NCBI RefSeq assembly: GCF_036226745.1
Contig: NZ_CP109013.1
Span: forward strand, 2,356,001-2,420,000
Direction of reading: 5' to 3'
DNA length: 64,000 nt
DNA from: Streptomyces sp. NBC_00683
GTDB taxonomy: Bacteria; Actinomycetota; Actinomycetes; Streptomycetales; Streptomycetaceae
In this document: piece after piece, positions 43,975 to 52,203 of the stretch
Layout of the letters: the number at the start of each line of letters is the position of its first letter
Position numbering within the stretch: position 1 is the stretch's first letter
Translations under genes and position numbers: made by a program
The notes under the pieces: generated by a model
The model's database searches: none
Told to the model about the DNA's origin: nothing
What the model saw: the letters and a program-made list of their open reading frames with translations, nothing else

Positions 43975-44883
43975 TCAGGCGTGCGCCCGGGTCAGCCAGT
44001 GCGGCGGCTCTTCCGTAAGGGCCAGCCAGTCGGCCGGAGGACTGCCTGCCTCGCCCGCGGCGACAACGCCGCCGACGATCGCGCAGGTGGTGTCCACGTC
44101 GCCGCCTGCTTGAGCAGTCACCCAGAAAGCCTGTTCGAAGTCGCCGAGGCTGCGTGCCGCCGACCAGAGAGCGAACGGAACCGTGTCGTGCGCACTCGTC
44201 CGGCGGCCGTTGCCCAGGACGGCCGCGACCGTTCCGGCGTCCCGGTAGTCGAGCATGTCGCGTGCACGGCGCAGCCCGGCACCCACCGCACTGCGCGGTA
44301 CGAGTGCGACGACGCCGTCGAGCAGGCCCTCGGGCGTCGGCGGCCCGTCCGGCGAGGCGACCAGCGAGGCAGCTGCCGCGACGGCCATGGCGCCCACGAC
44401 GGCTTCGCGGTGCTGGTGCGTGGTGTACGAGGAGATCTCGGCCTGGTGGGTGGCCTGCTCGGGGTCGTCGGCGTACCAGGCGCCGAGCGGCGCGATGCGC
44501 ATGGCCGACCCGTTCCCCCAGGACCCCTGGCCCTTGAAGAGCGCGGAAGCCAGCTCGCGCCAGTCACCGCCCTCCCGGACCAGTCTGAGCAGCCGGTTCA
44601 CCGCGGGGCCGTAGCCCCGGTCGAAGTCGTGGTGCTCGGCGAAGGAGTGGGCGAGCGCGTCCTGGTCGATGCGCTGGTGTGCGGCCAGGACGGCGAGCAC
44701 CGAGCACGCCATCTCGGTGTCGTCGGTCCACTGCCAGGGACCCGGCGGCAGGGCTCGCCTCTTGAGGAGCGGGTAGTTGGCCGGGACGAAGAACTGGGAG
44801 CCGAGGGCATCTCCCACGGACAGTCCACGCAGGCTGGCCAGAGCGCGTTCGAAGCGCCGGTCAAAAGCGGAGTCAACGGTCAT
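43975..44883 (-). CDS. ADP-ribosylglycohydrolase family protein
   Basis: 302 residues. All-alpha ADP-ribosylhydrolase fold with binuclear Mg site residues: WTDDTEMACS (about residue 52) at the N-terminal side and GGDVDTTCAIVGG near the C-terminus. GSWGNGSAMRIAPLGAWY and the THQHREAVVGAMAVA helix are family markers. It should remove ADP-ribose from a modified protein or small molecule (DraG-like). The stop is cut off from the DUF4173 gene by about 195 bp; the next upstream gene (13 bp) is a histidine phosphatase on the same strand. Confidence 0.93.
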   Translation of the reverse strand: MTVDSAFDRRFERALASLRGLSVGDALGSQFFVPANYPLLKRRALPPGPWQWTDDTEMACSVLAVLAAHQRIDQDALAHSFAEHHDFDRGYGPAVNRLLRLVREGGDWRELASALFKGQGSWGNGSAMRIAPLGAWYADDPEQATHQAEISSYTTHQHREAVVGAMAVAAAASLVASPDGPPTPEGLLDGVVALVPRSAVGAGLRRARDMLDYRDAGTVAAVLGNGRRTSAHDTVPFALWSAARSLGDFEQAFWVTAQAGGDVDTTCAIVGGVVAAGEAGSPPADWLALTEEPPHWLTRAHA

Positions 44884-44895
44884 CGCTCTGCCACC

Positions 44896-45555
44896 CTATC
44901 CGGTGCTGCCGTACGGCTCGGGGGTGCGCCACCGTTCGAAGGGCCGGTCGAGCGTGTACCGGCCGTTCTCGCCGAGCAGCAGCGTGCGGGTCTCGCCGTT
45001 GCCCGGGTTGGACAGCGATTCGAACTCGGCGACCGACCAGTGGAACCAGCGCATGCAGAAGAGCCGCATGGTCAGTCCGTGGGTGACCAGCAGGACGTTC
45101 TCCGGGTGGTCGGGGGCCTCGAAGCTGCGGTGCAGACTCTCCAGGAACGCTCCGACCCGGTCGTACACATCGGCCCCGGACTCGCCCTGCGCGAAGCGGT
45201 AGAAGAAGTGCCCGTACGCGTCCCGGTAGGCCTTCTGCAGCCTGACGTCGTCCCGGTCCTGCCAGTTGCCCCAGTCCTGCTCGCGCAGCCGTGGTTCCTC
45301 CCGGATGCGGACCTGCCGCACATCGAGGCCGAACAGCCGGAACGTCTCGTGGGTGCGCCGGTAGGGCGAGACGTAGACGCTGACCTGCTCGTCCCCGAAC
45401 AGCTCGCGCAGCCCCGCCCCGGTCTCCCGGGCCTGGCGCAGACCGGTCGCCGTGAGCCTCAGCGCATGGTCGGGCTCGCGTTCGTACACCGTGTCGTCGG
45501 CATTGCCCTCGGACTCGCCGTGCCGGACGAGAACTATGCGTTGCGGTCGTGCCAT
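44896..45555 (-). CDS. Histidine phosphatase (phosphoglycerate-mutase-like)
   Basis: 219 residues. The RHG signature VLVRHGESEGNADD at residues 8-20 supplies the phospho-histidine; SPYRRTHETF and LLVTHGLTMRLFCMRW supply the second Arg and His. Size and features fit a broad cofactor-independent acid phosphatase of the branch-2/cof-type rather than a glycolytic mutase. It lies 13 bp upstream of the ADP-ribosylglycohydrolase gene, suggesting an operon. Confidence 0.93.
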   Translation of the reverse strand: MARPQRIVLVRHGESEGNADDTVYEREPDHALRLTATGLRQARETGAGLRELFGDEQVSVYVSPYRRTHETFRLFGLDVRQVRIREEPRLREQDWGNWQDRDDVRLQKAYRDAYGHFFYRFAQGESGADVYDRVGAFLESLHRSFEAPDHPENVLLVTHGLTMRLFCMRWFHWSVAEFESLSNPGNGETRTLLLGENGRYTLDRPFERWRTPEPYGSTG

Positions 45556-45652
45556 GTACCGACCCTAATTGCCGTCCGGCGTGACCGAGCAGTCGTACCG
45601 GCTCCATCCGGCGTATGTGACCGAGGGAACGCCGGGTGGCGGGGCGGCGCGG

Positions 45653-46258
45653 TCACACCGTCCAGGACGCCTCGAGCTGGACCACGTCCCCGGTGAGCGC
45701 CTCGACGTCCGTCTCCGTCTGTGCCAGTGCGGACAGCCGCGCGAGGCTCTCCGGCCGGTACTTGCCGCGTTCGGCACTCGACTGCCACATGGACAGCACC
45801 AGGAATTCGTGTCCCGGCGCTTCTCCGAACACCCCGCGGAGCATGCCGGGAGAACCGGCCATCGCCGGGTTCCACACCCGCTTCTGCGTGAGTGCGAAAT
45901 GCTCGACGCGATCCTCGTACACCCGGCTGTGCGCCACCCTCAGCACGTCCGCGTCGGTGAAGAGCGGCTCGAAGCCGGTCTTCACGTCGAACCGGCACTC
46001 GAAGAGCTTGACCTGCATGTCCTTGTACATCCCGGACTGGGCAGCAGCCAGCCGGTCGTGCTCCCGGGCCATGAACGAGTCGTAGAAGACCCGGTTCTCC
46101 CAGAATGCGAACACATGGGCGACATCGGGCTTCCCCCGGCTCCACCCGCCGCTCTGTCCCCTGAACCCCGGCTCACCGAGCAGCCCCGCCCACTTTCGCT
46201 GCCCCCGTTCGAAACCGCGACGGTCCACCACGGTGCAACGAATCCACTTGACCAGCAC
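45653..46258 (-). CDS. DUF4937 domain protein (antibiotic-monooxygenase-like fold)
   Basis: 201 residues. Two tandem ferredoxin-like halves: MLVKWIRCTVVDRRGFERGQ with FAFWENRVFYDSFMAREHDR, and HEFLVLSMWQSSAERGKYRP. This is the ABM/dimeric-barrel-like DUF4937 family, often found as YdbC; no enzymatic residue is evident. It starts at a GTG (46258). It is divergent from the TerD-like gene. Confidence 0.82.
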   Translation of the reverse strand: MLVKWIRCTVVDRRGFERGQRKWAGLLGEPGFRGQSGGWSRGKPDVAHVFAFWENRVFYDSFMAREHDRLAAAQSGMYKDMQVKLFECRFDVKTGFEPLFTDADVLRVAHSRVYEDRVEHFALTQKRVWNPAMAGSPGMLRGVFGEAPGHEFLVLSMWQSSAERGKYRPESLARLSALAQTETDVEALTGDVVQLEASWTV

Positions 46259-46459
46259 TGGGCCATCGTACGGCGCCGGAGGTGGCGCGGGTCACGCTCC
46301 GGGCGGTCGTCCGGCCGGCCGTCAGCGGCACCGGACATCCTCGGCCAGGCGATGGCCCGAATCCGCCGTACCCACCCAACGTGGTTGGATCCACGGACAG
46401 TTACGGACATCATCGGGGTGGAAGAGGTCCGTCGGCCCAGCAGCAAGGAGGGAAGTCCG

Positions 46460-46996
46460 ATGAGCACTCCCAACAAGGACATCGAGAAGGTCGAAGTGAG
46501 GGTCAAATGGGACCCGAGCGAGACCGGCGAGCCCGCCAACGACCTCGACATCATCGCGGCCACGTACGAGTCGGACGCGCCGTACGGCAGCCCCGCGTAC
46601 CTCGTGCACTTCGACAGCCGCTCACCGGACGGCACCATCACGCTGAACCGGGACAGCCGGACAGGTCAGGGTTTCGGCTTCGACGAGGTGATGACCCTCG
46701 AGCTGGACCGGCTCTCGGACGTGTACACCAGGGTCGTCGTCGGCGTGGCCATCCAGCAGCGCGACGGGCGGAAGACCTTCGGCCAGATAGAGCACACGGC
46801 CGTGCAGATCCGCGAGGGCTACACCAATCTGGATGAGGACGATTTCTCGGGAGTCTCCGCGGCCACGGCCGCGGTCGTCGCGGAATTCACCCGGAACGCT
46901 TCGGGCTCCTGGGGGTTCCACGCGGCCGTTCGCGGATTCGACGGTGACCCTGATTCGTTCGCGGCGGTCATGGGAAACCGCCTCCCCGGAAGCTGA
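46460..46996 (+). CDS. TerD-family protein (solitary)
   Basis: 178 residues with a beta-sandwich TerD core: WDPSETGEPANDLDIIAATY, VHFDSRSPDGTITLNRDSRT and EVMTLELDRLSDVYTRVVVG. Acidic calcium-site residues of the TerD type are partly kept, but the repeat usually written DNRTGxGDGDDE reads SRTGQGFGFDE here. TerD proteins bind Ca2+ and belong to tellurite/stress resistance clusters; no other ter gene lies nearby. The ATG at 46460 follows AAGGAGGGAAG. Confidence 0.87.
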   Translation: MSTPNKDIEKVEVRVKWDPSETGEPANDLDIIAATYESDAPYGSPAYLVHFDSRSPDGTITLNRDSRTGQGFGFDEVMTLELDRLSDVYTRVVVGVAIQQRDGRKTFGQIEHTAVQIREGYTNLDEDDFSGVSAATAAVVAEFTRNASGSWGFHAAVRGFDGDPDSFAAVMGNRLPGS

Positions 46997-47153
46997 GAAC
47001 GACCGGTCCCGCCGCCTCCTTCGTGCCGTACGACCTGATCGACGAGTACCCGCCTCTGCGTCCACCCCGCCCGGTGATCCTCGGCCAGGGAAAGTCGCCC
47101 CCTCCGCTACGAGCGCCGGCCCGCCCCGCAGCGCGCGAGACCTGACACGCACG

Positions 47154-47193
47154 AGGGGAGGGGCACCGGCTCAGCAGCCGGTGCCCCTCCCCT
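47154..47193. terminator. Bidirectional terminator between TerD and nrdJ genes
   Basis: 16-17-bp stem (arms 47154-47170 and 47177-47193, beginning AGGGGAGGGGCACCGGC) with a 6-nt loop, in the gap between convergent genes. Confidence 0.92.
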
Positions 47194-47215
47194 TTCACGC
47201 TTCAGTCAGCCGATG

Positions 47216-50125
47216 TCAGCTGCAACCGCTGGTCGACCCGCAGCCCTCGCAGATGTAGCAGGATCCGGCGCGCTGCATCTTCGTACCGCAGGAGAAGCAC
47301 AGCGGTGCGTCCGCGCTGATGCCGAGCTGCATCTCGACCAGCTCGGCCGAGGTGTGTGCCGTCCTGGGAGCCGGCGTCTCGGCAACGCTCGCCTTGGGCG
47401 ACGCGACCGCCTTCAGCGGCTCCACCTGTACGGGCGCGGACTGGGCCAGGCTCTCGACATCCAGCTGGTCGTCCCCGAAGGAGGGCTCGTACGAACCCGT
47501 GTCGAGGTGACGCTGGCGCTCCTCGGCCGAGTGGATGCCGAGTGCCGAACGCGTCTCGAAGGGCAGGAAGTCGAGCGCCAGGCGGCGGAAGATGTAGTCG
47601 ACGATCGACTGCGCCATCCGCACGTCCGGGTCGTCCGTCATACCGGCCGGCTCGAAGCGCATGTTGGTGAACTTGGAGACGTAGGTCTCCAGCGGCACGC
47701 CGTACTGCAGACCGACCGAGACGGCGATCGAGAAGGCGTCCATCATGCCCGCGAGGGTCGAACCCTGCTTGGACATCTTCAGGAAGACCTCACCGAGACC
47801 GTCGTCCGGGTAGGAGTTGGCGGTCATGTAGCCCTCGGCGCCGCCCACCGTGAAGGAGGTGGTGATGCCGGGACGGCCCTTGGGCAGACGCTTGCGGACC
47901 GGGCGGTACTCGACGACCTTCTCGACCGCGGTACGGATGGTGTCCTCGGCCTTGGCGGTGACCGCCGCCTTCTCCTTCTCCTTGGTCTTCGCGGAGAGGG
48001 GCTGGCCGACCTTGCAGTTGTCGCGGTAGATCGCGAGCGCCTTGACGCCCATCTTCCACGCCTCGAAGTAGACCTCTTCGACGTCCTCGACGGTGGCCGT
48101 CTCCGGCAGGTTCACCGTCTTGGACAGCGCGCCGGAGATCCACGGCTGGATCGCCGCCATCATCCGGACGTGGCCCATGGCCGAGATGGAACGCTCGCCC
48201 ATCGCGCAGTCGAAGACGCTGTAGTGCTCGGGCTTCAGGCCCGGGGCGTCGATCACGTTGCCGTTCTCGGCGATGTGGGCGACGACCGCCTCGATCTGCT
48301 CCGGCTGGTAGCCGAGGCGACGCAGGGCCTGCGGCACCGTGCCGTTGACGATCTGCATCGAGCCGCCGCCGACGAGCTTCTTGAACTTGACCAGGGCGAG
48401 GTCGGGCTCCAGGCCGGTGGTGTCGCAGGACATCGCGAGACCGATGGTGCCGGTGGGCGCGATGACCGAGGCCTGCGCGTTGCGGAAGCCGTTCTTCGCA
48501 CCGATGCGGATCACGTCCTGCCAGGCCTCCGTCGCGGCGGCCCAGATCGGCGAGTCCAGGTCGTCCACGTGGACGGCCTTGCCGTTGGCGTCGGAGTGCT
48601 GCTTCATGACGCGCTGGTGGGGCTCGGCGTTACGGGCGTAGCCGTCGTACGGGCCGACGACCGCGGCCAGCTCGGCGGAGCGCCGGTAGGAGGTGCCGGT
48701 CATCAGCGAGGTGATCGCACCGGCGAGCGCGCGGCCGCCGTCGCTGTCGTACGCGTGGCCGGTCGCCATCAGGAGGGCGCCGAGGTTGGCGTAGCCGATG
48801 CCCAGCTGACGGTAGGCGCGGGTGTTCTCGCCGATCTTCTGGGTCGGGAAGTCCGCGAAGCAGATCGAGATGTCCATCGCGGTGATGACCAGCTCGACGA
48901 CCTTGGCGAAGCGCTCGACCTCGAAGGACTGGTTGCCCTCGCCGTCGTCCTTGAGGAACTTCATCAGGTTCAGCGAGGCCAGGTTGCACGAGGTGTTGTC
49001 CAGGTGCATGTACTCGCTGCAGGGGTTCGAGCCGTTGATCCGGCCGGACTCCGGGCAGGTGTGCCACTGGTTGATGGTGTCGTCGTACTGGATGCCCGGG
49101 TCGGCACAGGCCCAGGCCGCCTCGGCCATCTTGCGGAAGAGGGACTTGGCCTCGACCTCTTCGATGACGTCACCGGTCATACGGGCGCGGAGGCCGAACT
49201 TCCCGCCGGACTCGACGGCCTTCATGAACTCGTCGTTCACGCGGACCGAGTTGTTGGCGTTCTGGTACTGGACGGACGTGATGTCGTCGCCGCCCAGGTC
49301 CATGTCGAAGCCCGCGTCACGCAGGGCGCGGATCTTCTCCTCCTCCTTCACCTTGGTCTCGATGAAGTTCTCGATGTCGGGGTGGTCGACATCGAGAATG
49401 ACCATCTTGGCCGCGCGGCGGGTCGCACCACCGGACTTGATCGTTCCGGCGGACGCGTCGGCGCCCCGCATGAACGAGACAGGACCGGAAGCGTTGCCGC
49501 CGGAGGAGAGGAGCTCCTTGGAGGAGCGGATGCGGGAGAGGTTCAGGCCGGCACCGGAGCCGCCCTTGAAGATCATTCCCTCTTCCTTGTACCAGTCGAG
49601 GATCGACTCCATGGAGTCGTCGACGGCCAGGATGAAGCAGGCCGAGACCTGCTGCGGCTGAGGCGTGCCTACGTTGAACCAGACCGGCGAGTTGAAGCTG
49701 AAGATCTGGTGCAGGAGGGCGTACGCCAGCTCGTGCTCGAAGATCTCCGCGTCGGCGGGCGAGGCGAAGTAGTCGTAGTCCTCGCCGGCCTTCCGGTACG
49801 TCTTCACGATCCGGTCGATCAGCTGTCGCAGACCGGTCTCGCGCTGCGGCGTGCCGACGGCCCCCCGGAAGTACTTGCTGGTGACGATGTTGACCGCGTT
49901 CACCGACCAGAAGTCGGGGAACTCGACGCCACGCTGCTCGAAGTTGATCGAGCCGTCGCGCCAGTTGGTCATGACGACGTCACGGCGCTCCCACGCGACC
50001 TCGTCGTACGGATGCACGCCGGGAGACGTGTGGATGCGCTCGATGCGCAGACCCTGCTTGGTCGCGGTCGACTTGGCTCCCTTGGTGCGGGAACCTCGTG
50101 CCGGGCCGCTCGCCGTCTCTGTCAT
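47216..50125 (-). CDS. nrdJ: Vitamin-B12-dependent ribonucleoside-diphosphate reductase (class II)
   Basis: 969 residues from the ATG at 50125 (GGGAGG upstream). Conserved reductase core: STKYFRG-type GSAGxxLN region (GGSGAGLNLSRIRSSKELLS), NPCSEYMHLDNTSCNLASLN with the active-site cysteine, and APTGTIGLAMSCDTTGLEPD. The C-terminus ends in a cysteine-rich zinc/redox tail (CFSCGTKMQRAGSCYICEGC). It makes dNTPs using adenosylcobalamin, with no small subunit, under aerobic or anaerobic conditions. It follows nrdR with a 157-bp gap on the same strand. Confidence 0.96.
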   Translation of the reverse strand: MTETASGPARGSRTKGAKSTATKQGLRIERIHTSPGVHPYDEVAWERRDVVMTNWRDGSINFEQRGVEFPDFWSVNAVNIVTSKYFRGAVGTPQRETGLRQLIDRIVKTYRKAGEDYDYFASPADAEIFEHELAYALLHQIFSFNSPVWFNVGTPQPQQVSACFILAVDDSMESILDWYKEEGMIFKGGSGAGLNLSRIRSSKELLSSGGNASGPVSFMRGADASAGTIKSGGATRRAAKMVILDVDHPDIENFIETKVKEEEKIRALRDAGFDMDLGGDDITSVQYQNANNSVRVNDEFMKAVESGGKFGLRARMTGDVIEEVEAKSLFRKMAEAAWACADPGIQYDDTINQWHTCPESGRINGSNPCSEYMHLDNTSCNLASLNLMKFLKDDGEGNQSFEVERFAKVVELVITAMDISICFADFPTQKIGENTRAYRQLGIGYANLGALLMATGHAYDSDGGRALAGAITSLMTGTSYRRSAELAAVVGPYDGYARNAEPHQRVMKQHSDANGKAVHVDDLDSPIWAAATEAWQDVIRIGAKNGFRNAQASVIAPTGTIGLAMSCDTTGLEPDLALVKFKKLVGGGSMQIVNGTVPQALRRLGYQPEQIEAVVAHIAENGNVIDAPGLKPEHYSVFDCAMGERSISAMGHVRMMAAIQPWISGALSKTVNLPETATVEDVEEVYFEAWKMGVKALAIYRDNCKVGQPLSAKTKEKEKAAVTAKAEDTIRTAVEKVVEYRPVRKRLPKGRPGITTSFTVGGAEGYMTANSYPDDGLGEVFLKMSKQGSTLAGMMDAFSIAVSVGLQYGVPLETYVSKFTNMRFEPAGMTDDPDVRMAQSIVDYIFRRLALDFLPFETRSALGIHSAEERQRHLDTGSYEPSFGDDQLDVESLAQSAPVQVEPLKAVASPKASVAETPAPRTAHTSAELVEMQLGISADAPLCFSCGTKMQRAGSCYICEGCGSTSGCS

Positions 50126-50282
50126 GCCGCCTCCCATATGTGGGCAAAAACGCCCTGAAGTGCCCAGTTCTTCCCAGGGCACAGTCTGTGTCTGAATACT
50201 CCGGACGCCGCGTGGGGCGCCGGGAGCAGGTCTGGTGCCGCCCGCCGTCGACCTCGTCGTTCCTGCCGGTCGGCGGCTGTGG

Positions 50283-50798
50283 TCAATCTGCGGCGATAGC
50301 GGCGGGGGCGGGGACCTCGAGGATCTCGCCGCTCCCGCATTTCTCTGCGGGAGGCCGTTGTTCGCGGAGCTCCGCGATGGCGGCCTCGAAGTCTTCGAGC
50401 GAATTGAACGCCCGGTACACGGACGCGAAGCGCAGGTACGCGACGAGGTCGAGTTCCTGCAGGGGGCCGAGTATGGCCAGGCCCACGTCGTGCGTGGTCA
50501 GCTCGGCGCTGCCGGTCGCCCGCACCGCCTCCTCGACCCGCTGGCCGAGCTTGGCGAGGGCGTCCTCGGTGACGGGCCGCCCCTGGCATGCCTTGCGGAC
50601 GCCCGAGATGACCTTGGTACGGCTGAAGGGCTCGGTCACGCCGCTGCGCTTCACCACCATCAGCGAGCAGGTCTCCACCGTCGTGAAACGGCGGGAGCAG
50701 TCGGGGCACTGACGACGCCGCCGGATCGACGTCCCGTCGTCCGTGGTGCGACTGTCGACGACCCGGCTGTCGGGGTGCCTGCAGAAGGGGCAGTGCAT
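50283..50798 (-). CDS. nrdR: Transcriptional regulator of ribonucleotide reductase genes, NrdR
   Basis: 171 residues. The N-terminal zinc ribbon reads [17 protein letters not shown] ... [12 protein letters not shown] (four cysteines), followed by an ATP-cone domain ([20 protein letters not shown]) that senses ATP/dATP. It represses nrd operons when dATP is high. The ATG at 50798 has GAAGGAGGG upstream. Two NrdR-box-like sites 31 bp apart lie at 50908-50954, consistent with autoregulation of nrdR-nrdJ. Confidence 0.95.
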   Translation of the reverse strand: MHCPFCRHPDSRVVDSRTTDDGTSIRRRRQCPDCSRRFTTVETCSLMVVKRSGVTEPFSRTKVISGVRKACQGRPVTEDALAKLGQRVEEAVRATGSAELTTHDVGLAILGPLQELDLVAYLRFASVYRAFNSLEDFEAAIAELREQRPPAEKCGSGEILEVPAPAAIAAD

Positions 50799-50907
50799 GG
50801 CTCCCAACCCTCCTTCACAGCACGACTGAATGGCCTGTTCAGGTCCGTCACGGACCTTCGAGGCAGCCACAAGCATAGGCGATGGACTCAGCCCCGAAAG
50901 ACCGGGA

Positions 50908-50954
50908 CCACAAGTTCTGGGTGGCTAAGTCAATCCAACCACTAGATCTAGGGT
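50908..50954 (-). promoter_or_regulatory. Tandem NrdR boxes upstream of nrdR
   Basis: Read on the minus strand, box 1 (50939-50954) is ACCCTAGATCTAGTGG, matching the NrdR consensus acaCwAtATaTwGtgt at about 12 of 16 positions. Box 2 (50908-50923), CACCCAGAACTTGTGG, is weaker. Their starts are exactly 31 bp apart, three helical turns, the spacing reported for NrdR sites. Confidence 0.75.
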
Positions 50955-51264
50955 TTGGCTTCGTTTTCACCCCGGCGCGTGTCGCGCCTGACGGGCGCCC
51001 CGGGCGCAGCCTACGACCCGGCACGAGGGTACGGGAAACGCACCACTGCCCGGATCCGGGGCCGCCGGATGGCAGACTGTCGCGGGACTCCTGGACGCGC
51101 TTCGAAGCACCCCCTCGCGAGCCCTGGGGGCACCCCCTCGCGGGACCCCCGGGCGCCGCCTGCGGACCCGCGGACGCTAGCGTGACCGACCGGGTCCCCC
51201 TCGCCCGGAAGCCCGCTCATACACCTCACGACAAGCCCGTGGCAGCCCTTTATTTGTTTTTCAC

Positions 51265-51280
51265 TCGAACGTGTGTTTGG
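51265..51280 (+). promoter_or_regulatory. SOS (LexA) box of lexA
   Basis: TCGAAC-GTGT-GTTTGG matches the actinobacterial/Bacillus-type SOS box TCGAAC-N4-GTTCGA at 10 of 12 fixed positions. It lies 62 bp before the lexA start, as expected for autoregulation. Confidence 0.85.
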
Positions 51281-51341
51281 CGCAACCTTTCGAAAGCTAC
51301 TACCGTTGTCCAACTAGGGAGACCATTCGAGAGGGGCCGAC

Positions 51342-52139
51342 GTGACCACCACCGCAGACAGTGCCACCATCACTGCCCAGGACCACCGCTCCCAGAGCCG
51401 ACTTGAGCCGGTGCATGCGATGAATGACTCAGGCACAAACACGGAGGGGCCGGAGCCCACACGCCCCGCGCGCTCGTTGCCCGGCCGACCTCCAGGAATC
51501 CGGGCGGACAGTTCGGGGCTCACGGACCGGCAGCGGCGGGTCATCGAGGTCATCCGTGACTCCGTACAGCGCCGGGGATACCCCCCGTCGATGCGGGAGA
51601 TCGGTCAGGCGGTGGGGCTGTCCAGCACGTCGTCCGTCGCCCATCAGCTGATGGCCCTGGAGCGCAAGGGCTTCCTGCGCCGAGATCCCCATCGCCCCCG
51701 GGCGTACGAGGTCCGGGGTTCGGATCAGCCCAGCACCCAGCCGACGGACACCACGGGGAAGCCCGCGGCTTCGTACGTCCCGCTGGTCGGCCGGATCGCG
51801 GCCGGCGGTCCGATCCTCGCCGAGGAGTCCGTCGAGGACGTCTTCCCGCTCCCCCGCCAGCTCGTCGGTGACGGCGAGCTCTTCGTGCTGAAGGTCGTCG
51901 GTGACTCGATGATCGAGGCGGCGATCATGGACGGTGACTGGGTCACCGTCCGGCGCCAGCCCGTCGCGGAGAACGGGGACATCGTGGCGGCCATGCTGGA
52001 CGGCGAAGCGACGGTCAAGCGTTTCAAGCGCGAGGACGGCCATGTCTGGCTGCTCCCGCACAACTCCGCGTACCAGCCGATCCCCGGTGACGAGGCGACC
52101 ATTCTCGGCAAGGTCGTGGCGGTGCTGCGGCGGGTGTGA
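51342..52139 (+). CDS. lexA: SOS repressor LexA
   Basis: 265 residues from a GTG at 51342. A variable N-terminal extension of about 50 residues precedes the winged HTH ([40 protein letters not shown]). The S24 peptidase domain has the Ala154-Gly155 self-cleavage site ([11 protein letters not shown]), catalytic Ser189 (VVGDSMIE) and Lys226 (EATVKRFK). RecA-stimulated autocleavage should induce the SOS genes. The SOS box lies upstream and a DinG-like helicase gene is the convergent neighbour. An internal ATG at 51420 (MNDSG) is an alternative start. Confidence 0.96.
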   Translation: MTTTADSATITAQDHRSQSRLEPVHAMNDSGTNTEGPEPTRPARSLPGRPPGIRADSSGLTDRQRRVIEVIRDSVQRRGYPPSMREIGQAVGLSSTSSVAHQLMALERKGFLRRDPHRPRAYEVRGSDQPSTQPTDTTGKPAASYVPLVGRIAAGGPILAEESVEDVFPLPRQLVGDGELFVLKVVGDSMIEAAIMDGDWVTVRRQPVAENGDIVAAMLDGEATVKRFKREDGHVWLLPHNSAYQPIPGDEATILGKVVAVLRRV

Positions 52140-52156
52140 ATCCGCCGGTTCGGACC

Positions 52157-52191
52157 GGGCCCCGGGATTCACTGCGCCGATCCCGGGGCCC
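52157..52191. terminator. Bidirectional hairpin between lexA and helicase genes
   Basis: Perfect 11-bp stem GGGCCCCGGGA / TCCCGGGGCCC with a 13-nt loop between convergent stops. Confidence 0.85.
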
Positions 52192-52203
52192 AGCCATGTC
52201 CCG

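Larger units (their letters stand above)
50799..51341. other. 543-bp divergent region, nrdR / lexA
   Basis: Contains tandem NrdR boxes (50908-50954), a duplicated CACCCCCTCGCG segment (first copies at about 51107 and 51130) and the lexA SOS box (51265-51280). A short AT-rich island (TTTATTTGTTTTTCACTCG) just before the SOS box suggests the lexA promoter. I see no cobalamin riboswitch and no additional gene. Confidence 0.6.

Noticed and set aside
50126..51341. Possible cobalamin riboswitch before nrdJ or nrdR
   Set aside because: I found no B12-box-like conserved core; the visible control signals are the NrdR boxes. A covariance search would be decisive.
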